A DNA stretch of 23,478 nucleotides from Rhodospirillaceae bacterium (GTDB lineage Bacteria; Pseudomonadota; Alphaproteobacteria; Dongiales; Dongiaceae). The translations under genes were made by a program, and so were the position numbers. A model generated the notes under the pieces. It was not told the origin of the DNA. It did no database searches and saw nothing but the letters and a program-made list of their open reading frames with translations. This document shows positions 7,458 through 15,900 of the stretch, piece by piece. Numbering within the stretch: the stretch's first letter is position 1; each line of letters starts with the position of its first letter. The stretch lies in NCBI GenBank assembly GCA_016794075.1, contig JAEUKU010000033.1:1-23478 (forward strand), read 5' to 3'.

Positions 7458-7778
7458 TCAGAGGCACGGAGGCGCCGTCTCAGGTGTGATGAAGGCGGAA
7501 TTGAGGGCGATGGACGATTCGTATCCGAAAGCGATGGAACTGATGTCGACGGCGGCCTGACTGACGATGTGGGCCGGCGCTTTCTGGACTTGGCTGGCGC
7601 AACTCGACGCTATCTGGCAGACGAGCCCCTTTTCAGAGCACGGCCCGTCTTTCTTGGCCGGCGCTTCGGTCGTGCAATCCTGGCACTCGACGCAATTGGC
7701 CTGCGCAGGCAGCGGCGTGCCGATCGCGAACGCGGCGATCAGGAGAGCGACGACCACATAAAGCATGCCCATGCGCAT
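7458..7778 (-). CDS. Small secreted Cys-rich protein (106 aa), hypothetical
   Basis: The chosen start is the ATG at 7778 (MRMGMLYVV); a GTG at 7796 and an ATG at 7772 are alternatives, and none has a strong ribosome site. Residues 1-27 are a signal peptide ending PAQA before NCVECQDC. The mature part has seven cysteines (C-x2-C-x2-C, then single Cys in DGPC, LVC, SSC and the final PPCL), and the tail motif ITPETAPP is well formed. I recall similar short secreted proteins near metal-efflux genes in rhizobia, but I cannot name a family. A truncated MerR regulator gene with metal-type cysteines lies 85 bp upstream on the same strand, which fits a metal-related origin. Periplasmic location is likely; function is unproven. 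Confidence 0.65.
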   Translation of the reverse strand: MRMGMLYVVVALLIAAFAIGTPLPAQANCVECQDCTTEAPAKKDGPCSEKGLVCQIASSCASQVQKAPAHIVSQAAVDISSIAFGYESSIALNSAFITPETAPPCL

Positions 7779-7862
7779 GGCGGCACCATATAGCACAGAA
7801 TTGTTAACATCGAGTGCCGCAAATAGGGTTCACGTCAAGTTTACGTTCCCAACCCAATTGTT

Positions 7863-8075
7863 TCACTCGCTCAGAGTTTCCAGGATCGGACACTCTGGAA
7901 CCTTGTTTGGGCGGCATCGCGCAGCCGGATCGGACAGAACATGTTCAAACCTTCGGAGATCGCGGATCTTCTGACGAACGTTCGCGATATGCACTTCCGT
8001 CAATGCCTTGACCTCATCACAAGCCAGTTTGTGTCGGCCAGCGAGACCCAGCAGCGCACGCACTTCGTCCAGCGA
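7863..8075 (-). pseudogene. C-terminal fragment of a MerR-family metal-responsive regulator
   Basis: The frame reads SLDEVRALLGLA, ACDEVKAL, VRQKIRDLRR, then ARCRPNKVPECP and ILETLSE to a TGA. This is the dimerisation helix and effector-binding end of MerR regulators. The three cysteines (LAC, ARC, PEC) match the positions that bind Hg(II) or similar thiophilic metals in the MerR branch. The N-terminal DNA-binding domain is missing: at about 8076 the sequence passes into an IS3-family transposase remnant on the other strand. The open frame continues to 8267 only as antisense of that remnant. The gene is therefore dead as a regulator. Confidence 0.75.
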
Positions 8076-8078
8076 AGA

Positions 8079-8273
8079 AGCCCAGCTGCCGAGCGCGCCG
8101 CCTGGTTGACTGACTACAACACCCAGCGGCCTCATTCCCAGATCGGCTGGCTCACGCCAGCCGAGTTCGCTGTCGCCAACGCCCGGTCCATGCAACGGCC
8201 ATCGGGCGCTGCGCTTGTGGAGGGCTCCGCGCCCATGGCCGTTGCCCCAACCGCCCGATGGGCTCAAATCTGA
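8079..8273 (+). pseudogene. C-terminal remnant of an IS3-family transposase
   Basis: The plus frame from about 8079 reads AAWLTDYNTQRPHSQIGWL, TPAEFA, then a tail with EGSAPMAVAP and a TGA at 8271-8273. WxxDYNxxRPHSxxGxxTPxEFA is the hallmark of the C-terminus of IS3-family OrfB. The remainder of that transposase is absent, and its left neighbour is the broken MerR gene. It differs from both other IS copies in the window, so it is a third, older insertion. Confidence 0.8.
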
Positions 8274-8351
8274 CGTCGTCCCGGTTTTCTCCTCCAGCGT
8301 TGATGTGAGTTTTCGGGCAAGGTTAATGAAGTGGCCAAGGAGCCCGACTCG

Positions 8352-8618
8352 ATGAAGAAATCTAGGTTCACGGAGGAGCTGATCGCCTTCGCGCTGCGGC
8401 AGGCCGAGACCGGCACGGCGGTGGCGGAGGTGATCCGGAAGATGGGGATCACCGAGCAGACGTTTTGCCGGTGGAAGAAGCAGTATGCCGGCATGGGGGT
8501 CGGCGAGCTGCGCCGGATGAAGCAGCTCGAGGAAGAGAACCGGAAGTTGAAGCAGCTGGTTGCCGACCTGTCTCTCGACAAGGCCATGCTGCAGGACGTG
8601 ATCAGTTCAAAGCTGTGA
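8352..8618 (+). CDS. IS3-family transposase OrfA (helix-turn-helix subunit)
   Basis: The ATG at 8352 follows an AAGGAG site at a good distance; a GTG at 8331 is possible but less likely. The 88-aa product begins MKKSRFTEELIAFALRQAE, has the helix-turn-helix VAEVIRKMGITEQTFCRWKK and a Leu-rich zipper (LRRMKQLEEENRKLKQLVAD). This is the standard OrfA that recognises the IS ends and, by -1 frameshifting, is joined to OrfB. The frames overlap at TCAAAG just before the stop, where A-AAG permits slippage. Confidence 0.93.
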   Translation: MKKSRFTEELIAFALRQAETGTAVAEVIRKMGITEQTFCRWKKQYAGMGVGELRRMKQLEEENRKLKQLVADLSLDKAMLQDVISSKL

Positions 8619-9451
8619 AGCCTGGTCGTCGCCGCGAGCTCGTCCGCTACCTGCAGGATCGGTATCGGGTCAGCGAGCGCCGCGGCTGTGCGGTCCTGCG
8701 GTTTGATCGGTCGAGCCACCGCTATCGATCCTACCGCGACGACCAGGCGTTTCTCCGGTACCGCATCCGGGAGATCGCGGCTTCGCGTATCCGCTATGGA
8801 TATCGCAGGATCTACGTGGCTTTGCGTCGGGAGGGGATGGTCGTGAACCACAAGCGAGTTCGTCGCCTTTATCGCGAAGAAGGCTTGAATCTGCGCATCA
8901 AGCGCCCGAGGCGACATGTCAGCGCCGCACACCGGACCGAGCGCGTGCCTGCGACGGCACCGAACCAGGTCTGGTCGATGGACTTTGTCTCGGACGCCTT
9001 GTTTGACGGCCGCCGGCTTCGGGCGCTGACGTTGCTTGACGTGTTCACCCGCGAGGCCCTGGCGATCGAGGCCGACAAGGGCATCACCGGCGAGCAGGTG
9101 GCTGCCATTCTCGATACGGTCCTGGCAGCTCGGCCTGCGCCACAGCGAATCAGGGTCGACAACGGCCCGGAGTTTGTCTCGAACGCTCTCGATCGCTGGG
9201 CCTACGCGCGCGGCGTCACGCTCGACTTCAGCCGACCAGGCCGACCGATCGACAATGCCTTCGTCGAATCCTTCAACGGTCGCTTCCGCGAGGGGTGTCT
9301 GAACGTCCATTGGTTCTTGTCTCTGGACGACGCTAGGGCCAAGATCGAGGCATGGCGGCGGTTCTACAATGAGAGCCGACCTCACTCGGCCCTTGGCGAC
9401 CGCACGCCGCACGAGTTCGCCTCATTGGCCGGGGTTAACCCCGGCCAATGA
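8609..9451 (+). CDS. IS3-family transposase OrfB (DDE integrase domain), -1 frame
   Basis: This is the catalytic part of the transposase, given from the probable slip point at 8609. It has an HTH_21-like N-terminal region (SERRGCAVLRF, RIRYGYRRIYVALRREG), then the rve integrase core with the three acidic residues in WSMDFVSD, RVDNGPEF and FVESFNGRFRE, and the C-terminal NESRPHSALGDRTPHEFA. It appears intact. The final codons and stop lie inside a perfect 38-bp palindrome at 9418-9455. Confidence 0.93.
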   Translation, partial: KAVKPGRRRELVRYLQDRYRVSERRGCAVLRFDRSSHRYRSYRDDQAFLRYRIREIAASRIRYGYRRIYVALRREGMVVNHKRVRRLYREEGLNLRIKRPRRHVSAAHRTERVPATAPNQVWSMDFVSDALFDGRRLRALTLLDVFTREALAIEADKGITGEQVAAILDTVLAARPAPQRIRVDNGPEFVSNALDRWAYARGVTLDFSRPGRPIDNAFVESFNGRFREGCLNVHWFLSLDDARAKIEAWRRFYNESRPHSALGDRTPHEFASLAGVNPGQ

Positions 9452-9455
9452 GGCG
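9418..9455. repeat. Perfect 38-bp palindrome over the transposase stop codon
   Basis: The sequence is its own reverse complement over all 38 bases, centred on GGTTAACC with CCGG arms, and contains the last codons and TGA of OrfB. A transcript could form a 19-bp stem with essentially no loop, opening to a shorter stem in practice. No T-run follows, so it is not a standard intrinsic terminator. Confidence 0.85.
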
Positions 9456-9677
9456 CTATAGAGGTTCGAAAACTCACGCCGCGCCCGGCAGAGAAATCGG
9501 GGCACCGTCAACTCACGGTGAGACTCTCCCTTCGGCTGGATGAAAAACGGGACTCACGTCACGTCGAACAAACTGAACAAATATGATTTGTCGCTATTCC
9601 TGGCGGGAATCGTTAGAGAAGTCTCGCGTGACTTAGTCTTCGTGGCCAACTCTCAGAACCGCAGCGAGGTCGACGGT

Positions 9678-10223
9678 TCACGCGGCCAGTGCCGGCGTGT
9701 CCCGCCGCTTGCCGTCGAGCAGATCATTGTCAAGGATCCGCCGCAGATCCCTGCGCGCGCGTGACACGCGGCTCTTGATCGTGCCGATCGCGCAACCGCA
9801 AACCTCAGCTCCCTCCTTGTAAGTCAGCCCGCTGGCTCCGACCAGAATCAGTACTTCGCGTTTGTCATCGGTAAGTTGCCAGAAGGCGCGGCGAAAATCG
9901 CCATACTCGAGGCAGGCCTCCTGGCTCCCGGGCGAATGCGGCTCCAGCATCGGCGAGGCGTCGAGCGACTGCATGCGCAAGCCTTCGCGCAACTCGTAGT
10001 AGAAGGCGTTGCGCAGGATGGTGAACATCCAGGCCTTCAGATTGGTGCCCGGCTGGAAACTGGCCGAGGCGGTCATGGCGCGAACGATCGTTTCCTGCAC
10101 AAGATCGTCCGCCCGGTCGCGGTTCCTGGCAAGGAATATGGCGAAGGCCCGCAGATGCGGTAGGACGACCAACAGCTCCGTTTCCGATATGTTGCAGGTG
10201 TCGCGGGTTGATGTCTGCTTCAT
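9678..10223 (-). CDS. ECF RNA polymerase sigma factor, EcfG (ECF15)-like, 181 aa
   Basis: Start at 10223 is supported by GGAGGG eight bases upstream. Region 2 reads LRAFAIFLARNRDRADDLVQ followed by ETIVRAM, then FQPGTNLKAWMFTILRNAFY. Region 4 reads KREVLILVGASGLTYKEGAE followed by VCGCAIGTIKSRVSRARRDL. The PGTNL-x-AW-x-FTILRN block and the GASG...CGCA-x-GTIKSR region are typical of EcfG, the alphaproteobacterial general-stress sigma factor normally held by NepR and released by phosphorylated PhyR. Neither nepR nor phyR is nearby, so this is an orphan paralogue depending on regulators elsewhere, if it is regulated that way. A GTTCAATATTGAAC palindrome lies 112 bp before the start. It is divergent from the lipoprotein gene. 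Confidence 0.92.
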   Translation of the reverse strand: MKQTSTRDTCNISETELLVVLPHLRAFAIFLARNRDRADDLVQETIVRAMTASASFQPGTNLKAWMFTILRNAFYYELREGLRMQSLDASPMLEPHSPGSQEACLEYGDFRRAFWQLTDDKREVLILVGASGLTYKEGAEVCGCAIGTIKSRVSRARRDLRRILDNDLLDGKRRDTPALAA

Positions 10224-10334
10224 CGCAATTCCCTCCTCGCATCGGACGAACTCTCGTCCCGGGCCGCGGGTCTAGCCACATCGGAGACCTCAACGGCATT
10301 ATTGTATTGAAGCACCCACTACAGTTCCTCCGCT

Positions 10335-10348
10335 GTTCAATATTGAAC
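10335..10348. promoter_or_regulatory. Palindrome GTTCAA-TA-TTGAAC, copy 1 (candidate operator)
   Basis: A perfect 14-bp palindrome in the 314-bp gap between the divergent sigma-factor and lipoprotein genes (10224-10537). The gap contains no gene. Two further copies that differ only in the central two bases occur at 11489 and 21853. It lies 112 bp from the sigma start and 190 bp from the lipoprotein start. A dimeric HTH protein is the natural binder; the encoded Crp/Fnr paralogues are candidates but unproven. Confidence 0.55.
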
Positions 10349-10537
10349 GTTTTTCTTCTCGCGCCTCTGCTAATTACTCGCCAACATCTGGATGATCGGC
10401 AACGAATGCTCGACACATGGATGATTTTGGCCCGCCGACGGGCAGATGACGTAAGGAACGGCCCTGTCGCGATTCCCTGGTCGCACGGTCCGCAAAAGCG
10501 TGGCCGTCGCGGCAGAACTCAAACCAAGGAGAAGATG

Positions 10538-10984
10538 ATGACCGTTATCAGATTTGCCACGCTGCCGGGCCTGGCCTTGGCGGCTGTGCTAGCCGCATGC
10601 GCGTCGGGAAGCCATGATCCCACGCCACCGGATCAGGTGAGCAATGCTGCGTATCGGCCGCACAACGCGGACTACCTGCCGAACCACCGCGCCAGCACAT
10701 CCAACGGTATGGTCATGACCACGCCGGTCGGCGCAACGGTCTATACCTATGACAAGGACCAGCTCGGCAAATCGAACTGCTACGGCGATTGCGCGCGGAA
10801 CTGGCCGCCGGTGATCGCAGCCGCCGCGGCCCAACCATATGGCAGGATGTCGCTGGTGGTCCGGGACGACGGGCAGCGACAATGGGCCTTCGACGGAAAG
10901 CCGCTCTACACCTTCGGCGAGGATCGCACATTTGGCGAGGCCAAAGGCGACAATGCCGGAAGCGTCTGGCACGTCGTCAGGTAG
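10538..10984 (+). CDS. Lipoprotein of the COG4315 (Yx(F/W/Y)xxD repeat) family, 148 aa
   Basis: Two ATGs are adjacent (10535, 10538). AAGGAG at 10526-10531 gives a better spacing to the second, so that start is used. A signal peptide ends in the lipobox LAAC, predicting lipidation at the Cys and envelope anchoring. The mature protein has the paired family repeats: VYTYDKDQLGKSNCYGDCA with a Cys pair, then W-PPV, and RQWAFDGKPLYTFGEDRT before a C-terminal WHVV. The family is widespread, secreted and of unknown biochemical role. Here it is divergent from the EcfG-like sigma factor, and such lipoproteins may be stress-regulon members, which is inference from position. An imperfect hairpin at 11006-11046 lies downstream. 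Confidence 0.88.
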   Translation: MTVIRFATLPGLALAAVLAACASGSHDPTPPDQVSNAAYRPHNADYLPNHRASTSNGMVMTTPVGATVYTYDKDQLGKSNCYGDCARNWPPVIAAAAAQPYGRMSLVVRDDGQRQWAFDGKPLYTFGEDRTFGEAKGDNAGSVWHVVR

Positions 10985-11005
10985 AGCCTGACAGACCCAT
11001 CACTT

Positions 11006-11046
11006 CGCTTCGCGTTCACCAGCCCAGGACCGGGTGAACCGAAGCG
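11006..11046 (+). terminator. Imperfect hairpin after the lipoprotein gene
   Basis: The arm CGCTTCGCGTTCACC (11006-11020) pairs with GGTGAACCGAAGCG (11033-11046) with one bulged base and a 12-base loop, 21 bases after the stop at 10984. There is no following T-run, so it is a weak or factor-assisted terminator or an RNA-stabilising stem. Confidence 0.45.
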
Positions 11047-11137
11047 GAGCTCTATCGGATGGGCCGAAGCTGTCGAAGGCTCGAGGCATACCTGCGCAAG
11101 CCTCGTCCTCTTCCACGCAAGGCCGATATTTCCCCGC

Positions 11138-11371
11138 TCATTTCTTGTTGGCGCGCAGCACCGGAGAGGCTGGGCTGGAAGAACCCAGCCACGCAGTGGG
11201 CCGGGCCAGAGCCGGCGGCGGGTTCGTGTGTTGACGATGCTCCAAGGCGCCCCTATCCAGATTGCGCCCAGATGACCGATCGAATTCCGCCTGAGCCAAG
11301 GTGCGGAGCGGCCTCTCGAGATATGAGCTCACACTCGGTTTTCCCGTCCTGCGGATACCATCCTCTGCCAT
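11138..11371 (-). CDS. Small protein A', copy 2 (77 aa)
   Basis: The ATG at 11371 (MAEDGIRRTGKPSV) is preceded by GAGG at five bases; in-frame ATGs at 11413 and 11404 are less likely. Residues 10-35 match small protein A at 3395-3562: P-S-V-S-x-YL, LRTL, A and DR are kept in register. The C-terminal extension (Arg/Gln/Pro-rich, ending RANKK) has no counterpart in the shorter copy. No membrane segment or cysteine motif. A perfect GTTCAATTTTGAAC palindrome lies 118 bp upstream of this start, so the gene may have its own promoter rather than depending on genes B' and Crp'. Function unknown. Confidence 0.55.
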   Translation of the reverse strand: MAEDGIRRTGKPSVSSYLERPLRTLAQAEFDRSSGRNLDRGALEHRQHTNPPPALARPTAWLGSSSPASPVLRANKK

Positions 11372-11488
11372 CGCGACCTCGAGTTTCAAGGCTGGCGGGC
11401 ACATGAACTGCATGTCGCCTCGATCGAGGCCGGTGCACCGCCGCGCTCCTGGAAGCTCCTTTCCTACCGATTACTCAGCACGACTGCC

Positions 11489-11502
11489 GTTCAATTTTGA
11501 AC
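11489..11502. promoter_or_regulatory. Palindrome GTTCAA-TT-TTGAAC, copy 2 (candidate operator)
   Basis: This copy of the 14-bp palindrome lies between the B' stop (11567) and the A' start (11371), 118 bp upstream of A'. The distance resembles the 112 bp between copy 1 and the sigma-factor start, which supports a shared promoter architecture. Confidence 0.55.
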
Positions 11503-11566
11503 ATCGCAGCCTGATCGTGATGACGAGGATCGGCCGAGGGAAACGATTGGGGGACTTGCCGGGAAC

Positions 11567-11818
11567 CTAATGGGCTGCCCCGCCGCGGCTGGCCATGTAT
11601 TTGCGAGACCAGTTTCGCGCCTTGATGCGTGTCGTGAACGGGCCCAGATCCGAAGTCGAAACTCCGCCAAAGTCCTGGCAACAGCCCGGATCGCAATGCG
11701 GCACGATGTAATAGCCGCCGGCGCCCAGGCCCCCATTGCCGCCCGCGGCTTCCCGCAACAACGCGATCTCGGGATCGAGATAGTAGCGGCTAATGGCGCT
11801 CGCGGTCCAAATCTTCAT
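11567..11818 (-). CDS. Small Cys/His protein B', copy 2 (83 aa)
   Basis: Same length as the copy at 3895-4146 and about 59% identical by hand alignment. It starts MKIWTASAISRYYLDPEI, has a Gly-rich middle in place of the charged one in copy 1, and then YYIVPHCDPGCCQDFGGVST, SDLGPF and ARNWSRKY. All three C-terminal cysteines and the adjacent His are kept, whereas the single N-terminal Cys of copy 1 is Ser here, which marks the C-x3-CC cluster as the constrained one. It follows the Crp/Fnr gene at 177 bp, a gap large enough for its own promoter. Probably cytoplasmic; function unknown. Confidence 0.75.
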   Translation of the reverse strand: MKIWTASAISRYYLDPEIALLREAAGGNGGLGAGGYYIVPHCDPGCCQDFGGVSTSDLGPFTTRIKARNWSRKYMASRGGAAH

Positions 11819-11995
11819 GATTGTCGCCAATCGTTCTTTCGCTCGAGCCAGGGGTCGACAGATTGCACCTCGCAATCGAGACGCCGCACGGCGACGGCAA
11901 TCACGTCGACAGTATTCTTGTTAGCAGATTTAACGGAGACGCTGCGTTCAGAACGATACACTGCCCGCGATGCGCCGGACCCGCGGCCGGCGGGT

Positions 11996-12748
11996 CTATT
12001 CGTGGACGATGACGTTCAGCAGGGACGAATGAACCTTCAGGCCGCCATTGTACTCGATGAAGCCGAGCTTGCGGAACTTGTTCATGAAGAAATTGATTCG
12101 CGAGCGCGTCGTGCCGACCCGCGCCGCCAGGACGTCCTGGTTGATGGTTGGGATGGTTTCCATGGTTCCTTCCTTGCCGAAATTGGCCAGGAGCAGCAAA
12201 AGCCGAGCAAGCCGCCGCTCGCTCGAATTGAACAATTGATCGAGCAGGTCAGCCTCGATCTGAATGTTGCGCGACAGCAGGAACGCCATGAACATCTCCG
12301 AAAACGCGGGGTGCTCATGCAACACACGGATCATCGCGGACTTTTCAATTCGCACGATGGTCGACTTCGCCGTGGCGGAGGCCGATGCCATCCGCTGGGG
12401 TTGGCCGGCCAGGCACCCCTCGCCAAAGAACTCGCCAGCCTCGAGCATGGCGATGACACCCTCTTTTCCGTGCTCGGAAATCACCGTAACTTGCACCTTG
12501 CCGGATTCGATGTAGTAGACGGCATCCGCCGCATCACCCTGGCGGTAAATCATCTGCTTGGGCTCGAAAACCGCGCCAGTCCGACCGGCGCCGGCTGAAG
12601 CCAGGTATGCCATCCCATCGAAGCTCGGGCCGGCTGCACCTTGCTTCCCCGCACTTGGCTTGACCGCCCCTGTCGCCTGCACCTTAGGGACGTCACCCCG
12701 GGCCCTGGGCGACTTTGCTTTTACCGCCGGCTTTTTCGTGGCCGCCAT
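11996..12748 (-). CDS. Crp/Fnr-family transcriptional regulator, copy 2 (250 aa)
   Basis: The ATG at 12748 (MAATKKPAVKAKS) has AGGAG seven bases upstream. An extended reading to 12820 is less likely. A Lys/Ala/Pro-rich, probably disordered leader of about 50 residues precedes the sensor domain (KQMIYRQGDAADAVYYIESG, GEFFGEGCLAGQ), dimer helix and winged HTH (TINQDVLAARVGTTRSRINF, ending GFIEYNGGLKVHSSLL). From the sensor domain onward it is nearly collinear with the regulator at 4366-5073. The recognition helix is almost identical, so both should bind the same or overlapping sites. The sensor lacks CRP's cAMP-binding Arg-Ser pair. Dyads lie just upstream, consistent with self-regulation. Confidence 0.94.
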   Translation of the reverse strand: MAATKKPAVKAKSPRARGDVPKVQATGAVKPSAGKQGAAGPSFDGMAYLASAGAGRTGAVFEPKQMIYRQGDAADAVYYIESGKVQVTVISEHGKEGVIAMLEAGEFFGEGCLAGQPQRMASASATAKSTIVRIEKSAMIRVLHEHPAFSEMFMAFLLSRNIQIEADLLDQLFNSSERRLARLLLLLANFGKEGTMETIPTINQDVLAARVGTTRSRINFFMNKFRKLGFIEYNGGLKVHSSLLNVIVHE

Positions 12749-12791
12749 GGCATATCTCCTGCAGTCGGTTCGTCCGGACGCCTTCGCGCCG

Positions 12792-12822
12792 CAATGCAAT
12801 TCAGTGTTGCATCGTAGCATTG
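12792..12822. promoter_or_regulatory. Nested dyads upstream of the second Crp/Fnr gene
   Basis: ATGCAA-N7-TTGCAT (12794-12812) is overlapped by CAATGC-N19-GCATTG (12792-12822), 45-75 bp before the start at 12748. This is where an operator would lie for negative or positive autoregulation. It is not the GTTCAA palindrome seen elsewhere. Confidence 0.35.
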
Positions 12823-12917
12823 TTGGAGGGCTGGCTCATAGACAGGTTCAATCGACCGTTCCGGCGTCTTTCGCCCATGTATGCCCCTCGACCCACTCCA
12901 GCCATGGCATACGTCCG

Positions 12918-15900
12918 TCATCCCAAGGTTAACTCGACATGATGGGTTAAGCCGTCATCCAGCAGCGGCAGGCGGAGCGGTCGCTCTGTTATGACCTTGC
13001 CATCGAGTTCGGCGGCAAGAATGCCGCGGCTCACGCCGCTGGGGTTCCGAACCAGGATCTCGTATCGCGCCGAACGGTATCGAACCGACATCTCGAATTT
13101 CGGCCAGCCTTTGGGAATGCAAGGGTCCAAGTGCAGCCGGCTGCCCCGCAGTCGCAGGCCAAGAATGCTCTCGATGCTGGCCCGCTGCATCCAACCGCTC
13201 GATCCCGTATACCAGGTCCAGCCGCCGCGCCCGACATGGGCAGGCGCTGCATAGACGTCGGCGGCAACGGCATACGGCTCCACCTTGTAGCGGTGCGCGT
13301 CCGCACGCGTGCGGGCGTGATTGATCGGGTTCAGGAGCGAGAACAGTTCAATGGCCTTGTCGCCTTCACCAAGGCCGGCGAAAGCCATCACCGACCACAA
13401 GCCGGCATGGGTGTACTGGCCGCCGTTTTCGCGTATGCCGGGCGGATATCCCTTGATGTATCCGGGCTCGAGGGACGTCTTGTCGAAGGGCGGCGCAAAC
13501 AGCAGCGCCACGCCGTCCTTCGGTCGGATCAACTCCCGCTCGACGGACGCCATGGCGCTGGCGGCGCGGGCGGGTTCCGCGGCGCCGGAGATCACCGACC
13601 AGGATTGCGCGATCGAGTCAATGCGGCAGGCATCGTTCGCCGCCGATCCCAGTGGAGTTCCGTCGTCGAACCAGCCGCGACGGTACCACTCGCCATCCCA
13701 CGCCTCGCCCTCGAGCGACGCTTGCAGCGCGATGGCCTGTGCCCGCCAGGCTGCGGCGCGTGCGGAATGGCGGCGCGCATCGGCAAGGGGCGCGAAGGCC
13801 ATGAGCGTCGCATAGAGGAGCCAGCCGAGCCAGACGCTCTCACCCTTGCCATGTTCACCCACGCGGTTCATGCCGTCGTTCCAGTCGCCGGTCCCGATCA
13901 GCGGCAGGCCATGGCTGCCAAGATCGAGGCTCTGATCCAGGGCCCTGGCGCAGTGCTCGAACAAGCTGGCGGTCTCATCGGACACCGTCGGATCGAAGAA
14001 GCTGTCATGTTCGCCAGGCTGAAGCTTCTGACCTTCGAGGAACGGAATGACTTCGTCCAGGACCCCGGAATCATCGGTCGCATCGACATAGTGAGCGACG
14101 GTAAAGGCAAGCCAGGCGCGGTCGTCCGAAATGCGCGTACGGACGCCCTGGCCGGAATGCGGCAGCCACCAATGCTGGACGTCGCCTTCGACAAACTGGC
14201 GCGCCGCCGCGCGCAGCAGGTGGTGGCGCACCATTGCCGGGCGTACCGTAACGAGCGCCATGCCGTCCTGCAGCTGATCGCGGAAGCCGTATGCGCCGCT
14301 GGACTGGTAGAACGCCGAGCGGGCCCAGACCCGGCATGCGAGCGTCTGGTAGAGCAGCCAGCCGTTCAGCATGATGTCCATCGAACGGTCTGGAGTTTTG
14401 ACCTGCACCGCGCCCAGTACATCGTCCCAGTGTCGATTGATCGCGGATCGCACGGCGTCGAGATCGGCGGCGCGATACTGCGTGACCAGTCGGCGGGCGT
14501 CGTCGGCGCTGGCGGCTTGGCCCAGGAACGCCACCAGTTCGATTGCGGCGTTGGGCGCCAATTCGACCGTGGTACGAAGGGCACCGCACGGATCAAGGCC
14601 CGCGCCGACTTTGTTGGAGAACGGGCCGGCGCGCGCAAGTGCCGCCGGGCTCGCGACTGTTCCATTGCGGCCGAGGAACTCCCGCCGGTCGCCCGTCCAG
14701 TCGGTTTGCCGACCGCCGAAATCCGCAAATGCGACGCGCGCTCCGAAGGCCGAATTCCACGCGTTGCGGGCGAACATCGCGCCGGTCTCGGGATCAATCT
14801 CCGTCGCCACGAACGCCGCCGAGATGGCCCGCGAAGGTCCCAGGACCCATTCCGCGTATGTCGTCACCGAAAGCCGGCGCACGCGGCTCGACGTGTTGTG
14901 GAGCTGGATGCGCGAAATCTTGATCGGATCGCTGAGCGGGACGAACTGGACAAGATCAGCGGCAATTCCATGCGCCGCATGCTCGAACCGGCTGTAGCCC
15001 CGGCCGTGACGCGCCACACAAGTCGCTGCCTCGTCACGGATCGGCGAGGCAGTTGGACACCAGACCTCTCCGGTTTCCTCGTCGCGCAGATAGAAAATCT
15101 CGCCCGGTCGATCCGCGACAGGGTCGTTCGACCAGGGTGTCAGCTGGTTCTCGCGGCTGCTCACGGACCAGGTGTAGCCGCCCCCCTCGGCCGCGACCTG
15201 GAAGCCGAAATCGGGATTGGCGATGACATTGATCCACGGCGCCGGCGTCGACTGACCCGGGCCCAGAATGGTCACGTACTCCTTTCCGTTGTCGGCGAAG
15301 CCGCCGAGCCCATTGAAGAACTCCAGCTCCGGCACCCTGGGCACCGCCGGCGGCTCCCGTTCCACGGAAGTATGCCCCATGGTGGGTCCGGTGGAGATCT
15401 TGGTTCCCGGAATTCGATCGAGCTGATCGGCCAACTGGCCACGTTGGCCCACCAGCACGACCCGCGCCACCGCCGCAAGAAGCAGGCGCAATTCCGCTGA
15501 AATCAGATCGGCGCGGAGTATGAAGACGCGGCCGGGTAGCCCGTCCATCTCACTCCGCGGCCGCGACTGGCTCGTGCGAACCAGAGTATCGAGTGCGACC
15601 TGAAGATCCTGGACATAGGACGACGCCCTCTCGTTTATGATGACGAGATCGACGGCAAGCTTTTTCATGCGCCAGTATTCGTGGGCCTCCAGCAACTGGC
15701 GCGCGATATCGAGATTTTCCGCCTCGGATATGCGCAGGAGCACGATCGGCAGGTCCCCTGAGATGCCCTGCCCCCATAGCCCCGGCTGCCCGCCGGTGCC
15801 GCGCCGAATTGTCTCGGAGGTCGGGCGCATCATCGGCGCCGCATAGAGAACATGGCCGGCGAGACGCTGGAAGAGGCCGGCTTCACCCGGACCAATGCCG

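Larger units (their letters stand above)
8305..9477 (+). mobile_element. IS3-family (IS407-like) insertion sequence, apparently complete
   Basis: The element spans two overlapping transposase frames bounded by inverted repeats beginning GTGAGTTTTCG (8305-8315) and its complement CGAAAACTCAC (9467-9477). Beyond 11 bases the ends match poorly. No target duplication is obvious next to the assigned ends, so they may be a few bases off or the element may have recombined. It has inserted next to the older transposase remnant and separates the first module from the sigma-factor region. Confidence 0.8.

Noticed and set aside
8264..9412. 382-aa minus-strand ORF over the IS
   Set aside because: Shadow of the transposase frames, which carry intact catalytic motifs on the plus strand.
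9540..9764. 74-aa plus-strand ORF after the second IS
   Set aside because: Overlaps the end of the sigma-factor gene, has no good ribosome site and no similarity.
13131..15500. 789-aa plus-strand ORF inside the glucan synthase gene
   Set aside because: Antisense to conserved GH94-type sequence; long only because of high GC. Several other long antisense frames in the same gene are equally uninformative.
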